Source: Apus apus
Taxonomy: Eukaryota; Chordata; Aves; Apodiformes; Apodidae
NCBI RefSeq assembly: GCF_020740795.1
Contig: NC_067286.1
Location: 18,480,350 to 18,544,349, forward strand
Length of the DNA: 64,000 nucleotides
Direction: 5' to 3'
This document shows positions 1 through 10,900 of this stretch, one piece after another. Made by a program: the position numbers and the translations under genes. How positions within the stretch are numbered: the first letter of the stretch is position 1; each line of letters starts with the position of its first letter. The notes below the pieces were generated by a model. That model searched no databases, was not told the origin of the DNA, and saw only the letters and a list, made by a program, of their open reading frames with translations.

Positions 1-620
1 GAACTGAATCTCTTGTGTAGGTCCCTTGACCTCCTTTTCACAGCAAAACCAGCTTCCAGAAGAATATGGATGATCTTTTTTACCTTTCTTGAAGACTTCT
101 TCTGGCATGTCATTCCACACAATGATGTCATCGATGTACTGCAGGTGTTCTGGAGCTCCACCCTTCTCCAGTGCAGCGTAGATCAGTCCATGGCAAACGG
201 TTGAGCTGTGTTTCCACCCCTGGGGCAGTTTATTCCAGATGTATTGGACTCTCCTCCAGGTGAAAACAAACTGTGGCCTGCACTCTGGTGCTAGAGGAAT
301 AGAGAAAAAGGCATGAGCAATGTCAATAGTGGCAACACCACCTGGCTGCTTTCGACTCCAGCTCGTACTGAAGTTCTAGCATGTCCGGCACAGCAGCACT
401 GAGTGGTGGTGTCACCTCATTCAGGCCATGATAGTCCATTGTCGGCCTCCACTCGCCATCAGGCTTTCGCACTGGCCAAAAGGGCAGCTGAAGGGTGACT
501 GAGTCCTGCTGATCACTTCCTGGCTTTCCAATTGCCAGATCAGCTTATGAATGGGGATCACAGAGTCTCTGTTGGTGCGATATTTCCGTCTATGCACCAT
601 GGAAGTGACAATTGGCACCT
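1..620 (-). pseudogene. Reverse transcriptase part of the ERV, degenerate
   Basis: Fragments such as RKPDGEWRPTMDY, the ATIDIAHAFFSIPL block and YIDDIIVW mark the fingers and palm of reverse transcriptase. The frame changes several times and stops occur, so this is a pseudogene, truncated by the window edge. Confidence 0.75.
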
Positions 621-648
621 TGTTGGTCTTCGACCTTCAGCAACCCCA

Positions 649-969
649 CTACAGAAAGTAATCTGAAAGGCCAGGCAAAGTATGCAGCTGTTCAGTGTCC
701 TCAGTCTCTACAGCTGCTATACCAAAGGCCCACCGGTACCCTTTCGGGTCACGGAAATATCCTTTTTTGAGATAGCCTATGACAAGGATGTATGGGGCAT
801 CTGGGCCAGTCACTGTAAGGTGCATTTGCCACTTTTTACCACTGAGGCTCACACTGGCCTCCACAACAGTCAGTTCCTGAGATCCTCCTGTCACTTCAGA
901 AATAGAGATGGATTCTGTCCCTTTATGATTCAATGGCATTAGTGTGCACTGTGCACCAGTGTCCACCAA
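649..969 (-). CDS. Retroviral aspartic protease frame in the ERV
   Basis: A 106-codon frame beginning with the active-site motif VDTGAQCTL near its N-terminus, with a hydrophobic ILVIGYL segment later, as in retropepsins. The conserved FRDPKGYRWAFGIAA block lies at the pro/pol boundary. It is open on its own, but as a product of a broken provirus it probably has no role in the host. Confidence 0.7.
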   Translation of the reverse strand: MVDTGAQCTLMPLNHKGTESISISEVTGGSQELTVVEASVSLSGKKWQMHLTVTGPDAPYILVIGYLKKGYFRDPKGYRWAFGIAAVETEDTEQLHTLPGLSDYFL

Positions 970-1129
970 AGCTTTATATCTTTGTGGTTCTGATGTGCCA
1001 GGCCACCAAATCTACACAGTCCAGTAAACTCAGTTGTCCCTCTCCTTGCCCTGGCTGGAGACAGGACACCTCTAATATTGAGCATTCGAGGTCAATGCAC
1101 TATTCTGGCTGGTGACCGGTGCACCCTTC

Positions 1130-1660
1130 TTCTTGAAAGAACCGTCTCCTGCCTTTGTTCTGTTTAGTAGCTCTTGCACGCATATCTGGAGAATATCAGT
1201 GGGTTTCTTGTCCCAGATTCTCATGTTCTCTTTAAAATAATTTTTCAAGACACCCCACAGGTAGCATCACAGTGGGTCCTCTGTCTCTCTCGCTGCTCTC
1301 TCGTAGCAGGACTTCTCCTCTTAATGGCTGCAACATGTGACCAGTTGTCTAGGGAGATTCTGGAATTTACCTCCCTGTCTGTTCAGCATCTTATTCTTTC
1401 TGCCAGTCATTTGTTCAATGGCTGTGGTGTGGAACTGATGGGAATCAGAGATTATGTCTCCATACTGTTGTGCTTTGTAAGCCACCTCACACACAGTTGG
1501 TTTTGCATCATCTTCAAAGTATCACATAAAGGAGAATATATGGGCACGTGCTGGTGGTACAGCCTGTGCAAACCTCCGGAACATCTGTGTGTTGCACAGA
1601 ACATCACCAGGATTTGCAAGTCCATCTGTCCTGGTTTGAGATAGGATGAAGCCAATTTTC
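1130..1660 (-). pseudogene. Possible gag remnant of the ERV
   Basis: Overlapping minus-strand frames contain FRRFAQAVPPARAHIFSF and VDTLKMMQ, located just upstream of protease in the provirus order, so a gag origin is likely. No zinc knuckle was seen. Frames are broken. Confidence 0.4.
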
Positions 1661-2262
1661 CTTTTACTGATTTTTTTTTTTTCCTTCAGTAAGCTTTCTT
1701 TTAACCAGTACCAGAGTGTTCCAACTAAGACTACTAACAATGGAACGTTTTTCTAACTTTTGGGTCTTCAAGGTCACATCTTTAGTCTGTCGGCTCAGAC
1801 ACTACAGGGAGATCTATGACCCACCCCCAGCCCCTAGGAGGCTGAATTAGACAGACTGCAAAACCGGCCAGAGATATTCCATTCCATGTATCTACGTAAG
1901 CTCAAAGGAAGGTCAGAGATCACAGAAGACAACTTCATTCCTGCTTCTTTTTCCCCTTCTCTTCCGTCCATGGCCAGCGTCCAGAGAGGATTCCATCCAT
2001 CCATCACCATTGACCCCCAGGCTCGAGCTCTCCTGACCCTCATCACTCTGTGCTTTCTCCAGCAGCAGTCTGGAATTCTTCAGGACTGTTCCAGCTCAGG
2101 GGAGTGTGGTGGGAGCTGCTGGGGGCAGGGGGAGGTGAAAGGTTTTTGCACATATCTGAAGATATTTGTATATAATTGTATATATTTTCTTTTACCATGG
2201 TGTTTAATTAAAGCTGTGTAGTTTAGTTTTCAATCCAGCCAAGTCTCTCTCTTTTTCTCTCG
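1661..2262. other. LTR-like DNA between the ERV and a CR1
   Basis: This block has a poly-T tract, then at its right end TTAATTAAAGCTGTGTAG followed by CT-rich DNA, reminiscent of the polyadenylation end of an LTR on the plus strand. That orientation disagrees with the minus-strand provirus, so it may be a separate solo LTR or unrelated. Ends and target duplication were not identified. Confidence 0.35.
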
Positions 2263-2660
2263 GAGAGAGCTGAGATCACTTGGATTATTCAGCTTGGAGA
2301 AGAGGAGGCTGAGGGGTGACCTCACTGCAGTCTCTGGCTTCCTCACGAGGGGAAGAGATGGGGCAGGTATTGATCTCTTCACTCCTGTGACCAATGACAG
2401 GACTCAGGGAAATAGCAGGAAGCTGGATCAGGGGAGGTTGAGGTTGGATATTAGGAAAAGGTTTTTCACCCAGAGGGTGGTTGAGCACTGGAACAAAGTC
2501 CCCAGGGAAGTGGTCACAGCACCAAGCCTGCCCGAGTTCAAGAAGCATTTAGATGATGCTCTCAGGCACATGGTGTGATTCTTGGGGTGCCCTACATAGG
2601 GTCAGGATTTGGACTTGATGATCCTGATGGGTCCCTTCCAACTCAGCATATTCTGACTAA
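2262..2660 (+). mobile_element. CR1 LINE, 3' end
   Basis: Typical CR1 tail: GGAGAAGAGGAGGCTGAGGG, GGTTGGATATTAGGAAAAGG, then CACTGGAACA and CCAGGGAAGTGGT, ending with CCCTTCCAACTC and an ATTCTGA-like terminus. It is 5'-truncated, as most CR1 copies are. Confidence 0.93.
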
Positions 2661-4399
2661 TTCACCTTGGTCCCTCACTAATCCTGGGCTGAGGAGTCCG
2701 TTTGAGAGAGGAGGCTGAGGCTGTGACTGTTGGCCAGTAGGGAACATCCCTGGCTGCCACCTGCACCACCAGGGGAGAAGACATTCCTCTCCTGGGAAGG
2801 AAGAGAGGGACCATGACTCTGGAAGGACTGAGCACATTTCTATAGTGGCAGATTTCTCCAGTAAAGGGGCTTCAGCATTTCTGAGCAAAATAAGAAATAA
2901 AAAACTCACCTGTTCCTGCGGGCATTGGAAATCCTCCAGGGTGGAAGAGATATAGAGATACAGCTGTGTACACACACAGATGGTCAAGTTTGTGAAGCAT
3001 TGCTTGACACATACTGCACCCTGCAGCCAATGCCAGGTTTGGGTTGGCCTCTAACCAGAGAAGGGTGCTAGGGGCTTGGTGTTACCCCCACACTTCCTCC
3101 ATAGCTATTGGAGACATGTGCTGCAGCCACCAAAGCCACCTCTGGGACTGTAAGGGGGGAGGGCTGGCTTTTGCTGTCTCAAGTCAGGGGAACAGTAGCC
3201 ATATGCAGGGTCAGACCTTGCTGGGGCACCAGACTCTCTCTACCCTATGTGCAGGCAGGAATTGTTTTTCCCTGGTCAAAAATCTACTCAAAAAAATGAA
3301 GCCTGGAAATGCATGATGCTCAGCCACTCCTTTTCGGCAGGAGGGAGCAGTATCAGGAGAGAAGGCTGCTGATCTTGATGGCCTCAGCACATGCAGCATA
3401 TTTTCTCCTAATGCAGGTAGCCAAGAAAAGAGGAGCAGCTCCCTTTGCAGGGAGCAAGAGGACTTCAAAGCCCCTGCGTACCCGACAACCTGCTGTGCCA
3501 CAAGAAGTCACTGAATTAATTTGGTGGGCATCAGCATTCCTGCTTTTCATGCAAGATGAACATGCTAATTTGAGAGCATCATGCTCCCTCCAAACAAGGA
3601 ATATGTAACTCCTGAAGGCATGTAATGCCTCCTTGGCTAGCTGGGCAGTGGTACCAGCACAACCACCACCTCTTTTCCTGCTGGAACTTTGGTGCAGGAA
3701 GATAGGAGGCAGACATGCGCCTCCTGCAGAAGCAGCTTGCCAAGGACACGAGGCACAGTGCAGCCAGCAGCCCCAAGAGCCCCTCTTTAATAGTAAGGGA
3801 GCCAGGTAGGACCCCCACAGCAAAACCAGCCATGCTAGAGGATAAGTTGTTGGTCTCAACTTACACATACTCATGCCCCAGTTGAGCGATGCTGCTGCTT
3901 GAGGCATCTCTTGTCACTGCTCTGTGCTGTGTGATAAGGAGCAGCACAGAGCACCCAGCAGCTTCCCCCAGGGATGCATGCACACAAGTACACATGGAAG
4001 CCTGGGGAGGTTTCACATGAGGAAAGGAGAAAGCATTCCCCTTTGCCATTTCCCAAGCAGGATGTATTTGTGGTATTTTGCCAGGGAGGACAGTATCGGT
4101 GCCTGCTGCTCCTCTTCCTCATTCCACTGTCACAGCCCTGCTAAGTCCTGGCCCAGCAGGAAAGAAAGGCCATTACAACCATTGCCAAAGGGAGGCTTTA
4201 TAAAGCCAAAGAAAGGGGCACCAAGGCCTCCCTGGGGGAAAAATTCCTCCCAATTAAAGGGCAGGGGCAGAGGGGGCATGTTTGTGAACTGGTTTGTTGA
4301 TAGAGGGAGCTGTGTAAAGGAGTATGAAATACTTGTATCTTATTTGAAATTGCAGGAACAGGGTAACTGCTGCAGAGCTGGACCCTTCAGAAACTGCTC
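2661..4399. other. No gene recognised
   Basis: Unique sequence between two CR1 tails. A 184-codon minus-strand frame (3907-3353) overlaps several others and has no domain, signal or repeat I recognise. It is treated as chance. Confidence 0.6.
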
Positions 4400-4636
4400 A
4401 CTGCTACATGTTCTCCCTTTTATTCTTGAGCAAATTAGGACAAGTTTACTCACTGAAAGGGTTATCAGGCATTGGAACAGGTTGCCCAGGACAGTGGTGC
4501 AGTCACCATCCCTGGAAGTATTTAAGAGACATAGTACTTAAGGATATGGTTTAGTTAAGGACTTGTCAGTTTTAGATTAATGGTTGGACTCAGATGATCT
4601 TGAAGGTCTTTTCCAAACAAGGTAATTCTGTGAAAT
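4400..4636 (+). mobile_element. CR1 LINE, degenerate 3' end
   Basis: Contains GGCATTGGAACAGGTTGCCC, CACCATCCCTGGAAGTATT and the tail CTTGAAGGTCTTTTCCAA followed by ATTCTGTGA. The left boundary is blurred by divergence. Confidence 0.85.
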
Positions 4637-5839
4637 TGTACTGACCATCTGGGCATCCTAAGAAAGGAGACCACCAACTGCTGCAAAGGGCAAATAGTAC
4701 AGCTCAAATCTCCAGGTCCAGATGGGGAGAAATCTGCACTCCCACCTCAAGAGAGGCAGTAGCACCAAGAAACCTGAGGCTGCACAGCCCTCAGGGATGT
4801 GGAAAGATGAAAATTGCACCTTGATCACAGACACTGCAGAAGAAGCCAATTCAAACAAGAAATAACTTTTAAGCAATTGCCACATGCTGAAAGACACTGT
4901 ACAACAAACTTCACAGACACCACCCCTTGACAGTTGTGCAGAAGGGAGGCTAATTTCCCTTTGAGGGTGGGAAAGGGCAACTGGAGTCACACTGAACCCC
5001 TATGACACACAGGAACAGGACAAGGCACTAAATGGGGAGTTGCAGGCATTTCTCTCTCTGCTGTTGCAGAACAGCCAAGGTGGCCCAGCAGCTGTCTGGG
5101 ACACACTGTTAACACAGAGCCATTCATGTCACCTTCCAAGCCCCCACTGCAAGTGTGTGGGCAGGAGCCCAGCCTGCCCTGCTCCTCTCACACCACCTCA
5201 GTAAACAGCCCTTCAGGATAAGCCCTTCCTTCTTCGTTTGTGCTCCACCTTCAACTCACCTGTCCTGAAAACAGGCTGCCAGAGCTGAAGAAGTCCTGGG
5301 ACAAGGTCTCATAAATGGATGCAACCACATTCCTGCCTTACCAAATGCATCTCAGGAGTGCATCTGCCAGCAGCAGCTGGGCCAGCAAGGTGAATGTAAA
5401 ATTACCCAATGGCAAAGGCCCTGTTCTGTCTGCCTCAGTGCTCTGCACATGACAAGAAAGGGCAGCCTGTGTGACAAGGCTAAAAGAGGTCACCAAGTGC
5501 GTCAGTGAGTGCAATCAGGTGTACCACAGACCCTGAAGCAGTTCTGGGTGAGCACGCATCTGTGTGCAGATCGTGGCTGGTGTGCCATACCTGAGATCCT
5601 GCAACTTCAACTCTCAGGGTGCTCACACCAAGGAGCAGTCCGCAGCACCTCACACCCAGGTTGCCAAGTTAGGTGACGTGCAGCAGATTCTTCCCCAGCT
5701 GCTTTCCCAGCCTGGTCCCTCAGATCAGCTTCTGCTGCTGAGAAGCCAGCTCCTTAAGGATCTGAGGAATCCATATAACCCATCTGGTTCACAGTACCCC
5801 TTCAGTTTTACTACATGGAACAAGTACAGAATTGTAAGC
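4637..5839. other. No gene recognised
   Basis: Between the CR1 tail and the CD151 3' flank. Only short overlapping frames are present. POLR2L, the next gene after CD151 in human, was looked for and not seen here or in 1-5000. Confidence 0.55.
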
Positions 5840-7879
5840 TTTATTTTTCTATTGGCCAGCAACATAAACTGAGTTAAGAAAAAAAAAAAGCAATTAATAT
5901 TATTATACAAAGAAAAAGTATAAAACAACTCAATGGACACAAGCCAACTTACCATATCTCAGGCTTCCTGACCTCTCCCAAACCAGTAAAATATATTTGA
6001 GGGGACCAGGCAAAGGCAGATATGAAAATATGCTTAAGAAACCCTTAGTTAGTAGTCAATACTTGTCAGAAACTTGATTATAAAACAAGAAATAATGTTG
6101 AGATTTCTCCTTTAGATCATTACACAATAATTTAGATTTCTTTCCCCTTTCCTGCTGCTGTGGAACCTAGGATACACCTCAGTTCCTCCACCTGTCTTTC
6201 TGCATTAGTTACAGATTATTTAATGGGTCTGATGTTGATGGTGGTATTTCAGATCAATCTGTTCTGAATTTTAACTTGTCACCCTTTAGTCCAAGTTCAA
6301 GATTTCTGCTCTGTGAACTAAAAACCCCAATGCTGCAAGGGGTCTGGGTGATTTTGCTTATGTTAACTGTCTGCTGTCAAGGGACAGAGCTCAGCTAGCA
6401 CCACTAAAAGGCCAGGAGAGATAATAAATTTATTTGTTTATAAAAGGGCTTATCTTCACTGCTTAGAAACACCAAAATCCCACAGCCCTTCCTGCTTCAT
6501 GGGTGTAACAAGTACACCAGGAAGGTGAGAATAAGATAAGAAGCACACAAGATCCTATGAATTCAGACTAAGATTGTGTTGGCATCACGATGGCAATCAA
6601 GTCCACAGCAGCAATGATGTCTATGCCCTGTAAGTATACAGGATCCCAATGCAGAGAAAATATTTAATTAAACCTATTCCTCTACAGCAGACACAGTCAG
6701 CACTACCAATTTACCAAGTACACTGGGTCAACTAGTAGACACTGATCCTTGACTCTCCTGACCTTCTCACCAGTAACCAGTAAAGTGGACTTCCAGTTCT
6801 CAATAAAGCCAGAAAACACTTAGCTGATGAAAAAGCTCTTAGGAAGCTGATAAATCATTTGTATATATTAATTTTCTGCCTAAGAGAGACAAGCCTGGAT
6901 GTTTTAATTAGAAAAAATCTAGCTAAGGGAATCTCTCAACATGTAAGACATATGAGAAGGTATTTCGTCTAACTGAGCAGGCCAAAAGGTAGCAAGATAT
7001 GCCAGCTTCAAAAAGAGACCAGTTCTTCACCAAACCTCAGCAGGGTATGGGCAGGGGGAAACAAAGTTTTCTTAGTCACACTGGAAGCCACTCTATAAAA
7101 CAGACTAACCCAAAAGAATTACAAAGTAGTCCATCATCTTTGCTCCAGAATCACTAGGTGGCAAAGGCCTCCTGTGGCTCCTAATGGCACTGTACTGGGG
7201 GAAGCTTCAAGGAAGAGGAAGGATTGCTGAGAAATCCTGAGGCAACATCAGAGTCATGACAAGATTTCAGCTTCACCAAGTTGTGCTTCTGATCCACAGG
7301 GAGAGTAGCTCCTGCCCCAAGCAAACAAGCAGGCATCCTCTCGGGCAGCGAACAGCAGTGTTAGGACACTAGTGCGCACTTGGGAAGAGGGAGAGAAATC
7401 TTCCATCTATGAGAGACTCAGCCCTGGCTCCAGCTCAGCGCAGAAGCATCATCTGTCCTCACAGTCAATACATGGTGCTGCTAAAACACTTCTCAGAGAA
7501 TATACCATGGTTCTTGTATAGCATCCTGATACCTTCATGTTGGCTTGGGAAAAGCATCAAAAGAAAGGGCCCCGAATAAATCTTGCTTTGTAGTTATATC
7601 AAGGGACTGTTTCATTAAAGCTTCTAGCAGAAGATCCACAGGTCTTTTGTTTTGTGACAATGAAGAGGACCTGATGAACTCCTGGCTGCCTTGTATACAA
7701 CAAGGAGGTGACTTCCCCCAGCGAGGCCCTGTAAGGTGGTGCATGGTTTGAGAGGAATTTAATTACTGAGCCAAGTCCTCAAGTTACAGACATTTCTGTG
7801 GTAGCGGTGGTGGAGAGTGGTTGGGCTGGCAGGCGCTAAGGGGAGTGGCAGAGGAGGAACAACAGAGTTCCCACAGCTA
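5840..7879 (-). other. CD151 3' flank and likely 3'UTR
   Basis: Downstream of the CD151 stop no open gene is visible. Minus-strand polyadenylation hexamers occur at 7758-7763 (ATTAAA), 6429-6434 (AATAAA) and 5840-5845 (AATAAA), so the 3'UTR could be about 120, 1450 or 2040 bases long. Sequence alone does not choose between them. Short open frames here are chance. Confidence 0.4.
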
Positions 7880-7939
7880 TTAATATGGTTCTGGCTTTAA
7901 ACTCTTGTACAGGCAGCAGGTGAAAATCATCCCAAAGAT
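7880..7939 (-). CDS. CD151: CD151 last coding exon, end of TM4, tail and stop
   Basis: 19 codons plus TAA after acceptor CCTGTAG. It encodes [19 protein letters not shown]. Cysteines 241/242 and the YKSL sorting motif are kept. The last residues are PEPY rather than human LEHY. Confidence 0.93.
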   Translation of the reverse strand: MFGMIFTCCLYKSLKPEPY

Positions 7940-10900
7940 CTACAGGGGCAAAGAGAAGAGAAGAACGCATGAAAAACCAGAATTGATGCAATGCAGGCAG
8001 CAGCTTGCAAACTAACAGCCTGGACCCAGACTGGAGTGGCAGCTATCTCCTGCCTGGGGATACCAAACTCCAGACTGCAATAAGTAGCCTGAGAGAACAT
8101 AATCTGTGCTAATGCTCACAATTAATCACCAGCAGCTTCTCTGGGGTGTAAATTAGCTACTTGCCAAGACAAAGGGCAAGATGAGGAACTTCCAGAGACA
8201 TCTGCATTTGAAAGAAAATATATTGTGCCCTCCCCTCTAAAATGGGAGGGCATCCATATCCTATCCCTTTATTCCTCACCCTCTTCCAAATTTGCAGAGC
8301 CACAGAGCTGTTCCTCAGTATGACATAACTGAGGGAGAAAGTCTGGATGACTTAAAATAATTCTGATAAACTGAGGTAGGAAACTGCTCCAGACAGGGTC
8401 CTCAGCTGCGCGGGTAATCACAGCACATCCCCACAAGAGGGCTCTCTGAGGCTGCCAAACCGCCTGCCACAACCAGCACTGCCTTTCCCACACACCTGGA
8501 GCAGCTTGCACTCCTTCACCAGAAGCAAATTTTACAGACCAGAAGCTTTTGCTTTGGAGCTAGTAAATCCTCGGGTCCCCGTGAAATACCGGGCAGCTTC
8601 TCCTTGCCAGGCAGGAAAGAGCCTAAAACACCTGATTTTTTACATCCTTCAGCTCTAGGGTTCCTTGAACTTCCACCCAGCACCCCCAAAACTCCACACA
8701 GCCCTTTTACCTGCACACAAGCAATGCTGATCCCCACTGCCCCGATGATTTTTAGATGCTCTTGAATGAAGTTTTCCAGCTTGGTAATGCAACCACTCTG
8801 CAGGGTGAAATAGGGACATGGAAAAGCAGCTTCATTTTAGCCTCCTGTGTTGCTGAGTGGATCTAGTACCAAGACCTTTAACATGACAGGAGCCTTTCAA
8901 GAATAAATTCCTCACACTGCTATTTATGACACAAATGAGTTTCACTGTGGACCTGGAAAGCCAAGCTCTGCCTGCCTCTGCCTTGCAACTGCATCCTTGG
9001 CTGGCAGCATGATCTTTCCCTTCCTCTTTCAGGCCCAAGTTTTTGTTGTCATAAGGCAAAAATAAATCAGTAAGAGCATTTGCTGTTTCTGTTGTTTTGG
9101 TTTGGGTTTTTTGGAAGGGTTCCCTTTAAATAATTAAGCTTTTTAATTTGTTGAAGAAGGTTTTCCACAGTAACATGAAACGGATTTATTTGTGTAGGCT
9201 ACAGCAGTGCCCCAAGGGTGCCGGTGAACCTCCTGCTCCAGGAGTTTACTGTGAACAGACAGCTACACTCGGGCAGGCAGAGGGAAGGAATGAGCAGATA
9301 GCCACCCAGGGAGGGAAGCCAAAGGTCTCACTTTTCCCATGCCAGCATTAGCTTTTAAAAGTCACCCCCAGCTGCCCCGATATGAAGAAGTTACTCATGT
9401 TCCTTGATCTGACACTCTTCTCAGTTTTTCTTTCCCAAAGATGCTAAAATCCCTTCTGAACTCTAACTGAGACCTCATATTAAAATATGCAGCACCTGAC
9501 TGTAGATGCAAACATTCTCTTACAGCTTTTTCTCCTCTAGAGCTAGCCCAACACATTTGGCAGCCTACAGGGCCTCTCAATAATACAGCTGGGCAGCCAC
9601 CTGCAGCTTCATGCAGCACAGAGAGAGGATGGAAATTGTCAACCCTCCCTGTCAAACAGTTGTGGGTTTACAATCTCTAAAACTTCATCAGCCCTTGAAT
9701 TCCCTTCTGCATTTTCTTATGGGATCTTGCCTGGAAGGCACAAACTTTATGGGAAAGCCTTCTTCCTGAAAAGCAAAACCCAGCCAAGCAGCTGGACATA
9801 AGAGGGATATGGCAGATCTGAAAGACTCCCTGTTCATTTCCCAAAGCTTGATGGGGATTAGCTGTTTGAGTTGCTTGGCTTAATGGCAGGTGTTATTCAC
9901 ACCCGTCTTCCGAGTCCTGCTCCAAGCACAGACTGCAAGAAGGAATACTTATGTTGAAGGGGCTATCTCTTCACCCACAGCCCTACTTAATTGTCAGTGG
10001 GACAGGAACAAGGAATAAACTGTTGCTCCCCAGGCTCAATACAGCCAGCTAGCCAAAGTGCTGGTTTCACTGATGAGAAAAAGGACTATGCTACCCCATA
10101 CAGAGTGTCACAGCAGGTAAGTTAAAGCCAGGTGACAGGACAAGAGGGTGCCAAAATAAATGCAAGAACTTTTAATAGCCTTATGCAAACTAGAAGAATA
10201 AAAGGTCTGAGAGCTACCTGTTTACTTACTCATCTAGTGTGGGACTCAATCTGCTTCTTCTAGAAAAAAGACAAGCCCCTCTATCTCAACTCCAGCCCTC
10301 TTTTCAGTCCAAACTGCAGCCCACTGAAACTGGCCTAATCCGTCTGCTACATGGCTCTCTTTCTTCCTACACTGTTTCTTCATGCTGTAGATCAAATCCT
10401 TCTATCTCAGTCAAGGACCAAAAGTATCTCCAATTACACTTCACTGAATAATTCCAATGACAGGAAGTTGTGTCAAATGCAGGGCTCAAAACCAAGACTC
10501 CTGCCAGAACCAACAACCTCTCCCACTTCCCCTATCACTAGTATACTATATCGTAACAGTTTTTTATTCTTTTCTGTGTCTACATATAAAATAGTACCCT
10601 AGATAGCTGAATGCCCAACTAGAAAAAACACTTCTGCTTTCTAAGGAATCTTACTGACTTTTAAGTCTACTGACAGCATCCACCCAACACCCTTACTCCC
10701 TTGCCCATCTTCTTTAGGCAGGTCTGAAGCCCTTTTGCTCTTTACCTCCTTGTAGATGTTGGAAGGATGGTCTCTTCGGCCACACAAGTCGGTTATTGTC
10801 TTGCAGCAGCTGTCTGGGACTTTCCGTCCACTGGCCTCTGAAGATTTGATCCACAGGCTGTCAGCCCAGTCTGTGTAGTTGTTGCTGCCACAACACTTGA

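Larger units (their letters stand above)
1..1660 (-). mobile_element. Endogenous retrovirus remnant (gag/pro/pol), minus strand, cut by the window edge
   Basis: Read leftward, the order is a possible gag fragment (about 1660-1130), a protease frame (969-649) and reverse transcriptase (about 600 to the window edge). The reverse transcriptase has the YIDD catalytic box at 138-127. The polymerase part is broken by stops and frame changes between about 650 and 340. This is an old insertion lying beyond the 3' end of CD151. Retroviral class was not determined. Confidence 0.8.

Noticed and set aside
3353-3907. 184-codon minus-strand frame
   Set aside because: Overlaps equally long frames in other phases and shows no family resemblance or conserved-looking motif.
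1-7800. POLR2L, expected after CD151 by human synteny
   Set aside because: No frame with its short zinc-ribbon protein was seen. It may lie left of the window beyond the ERV.
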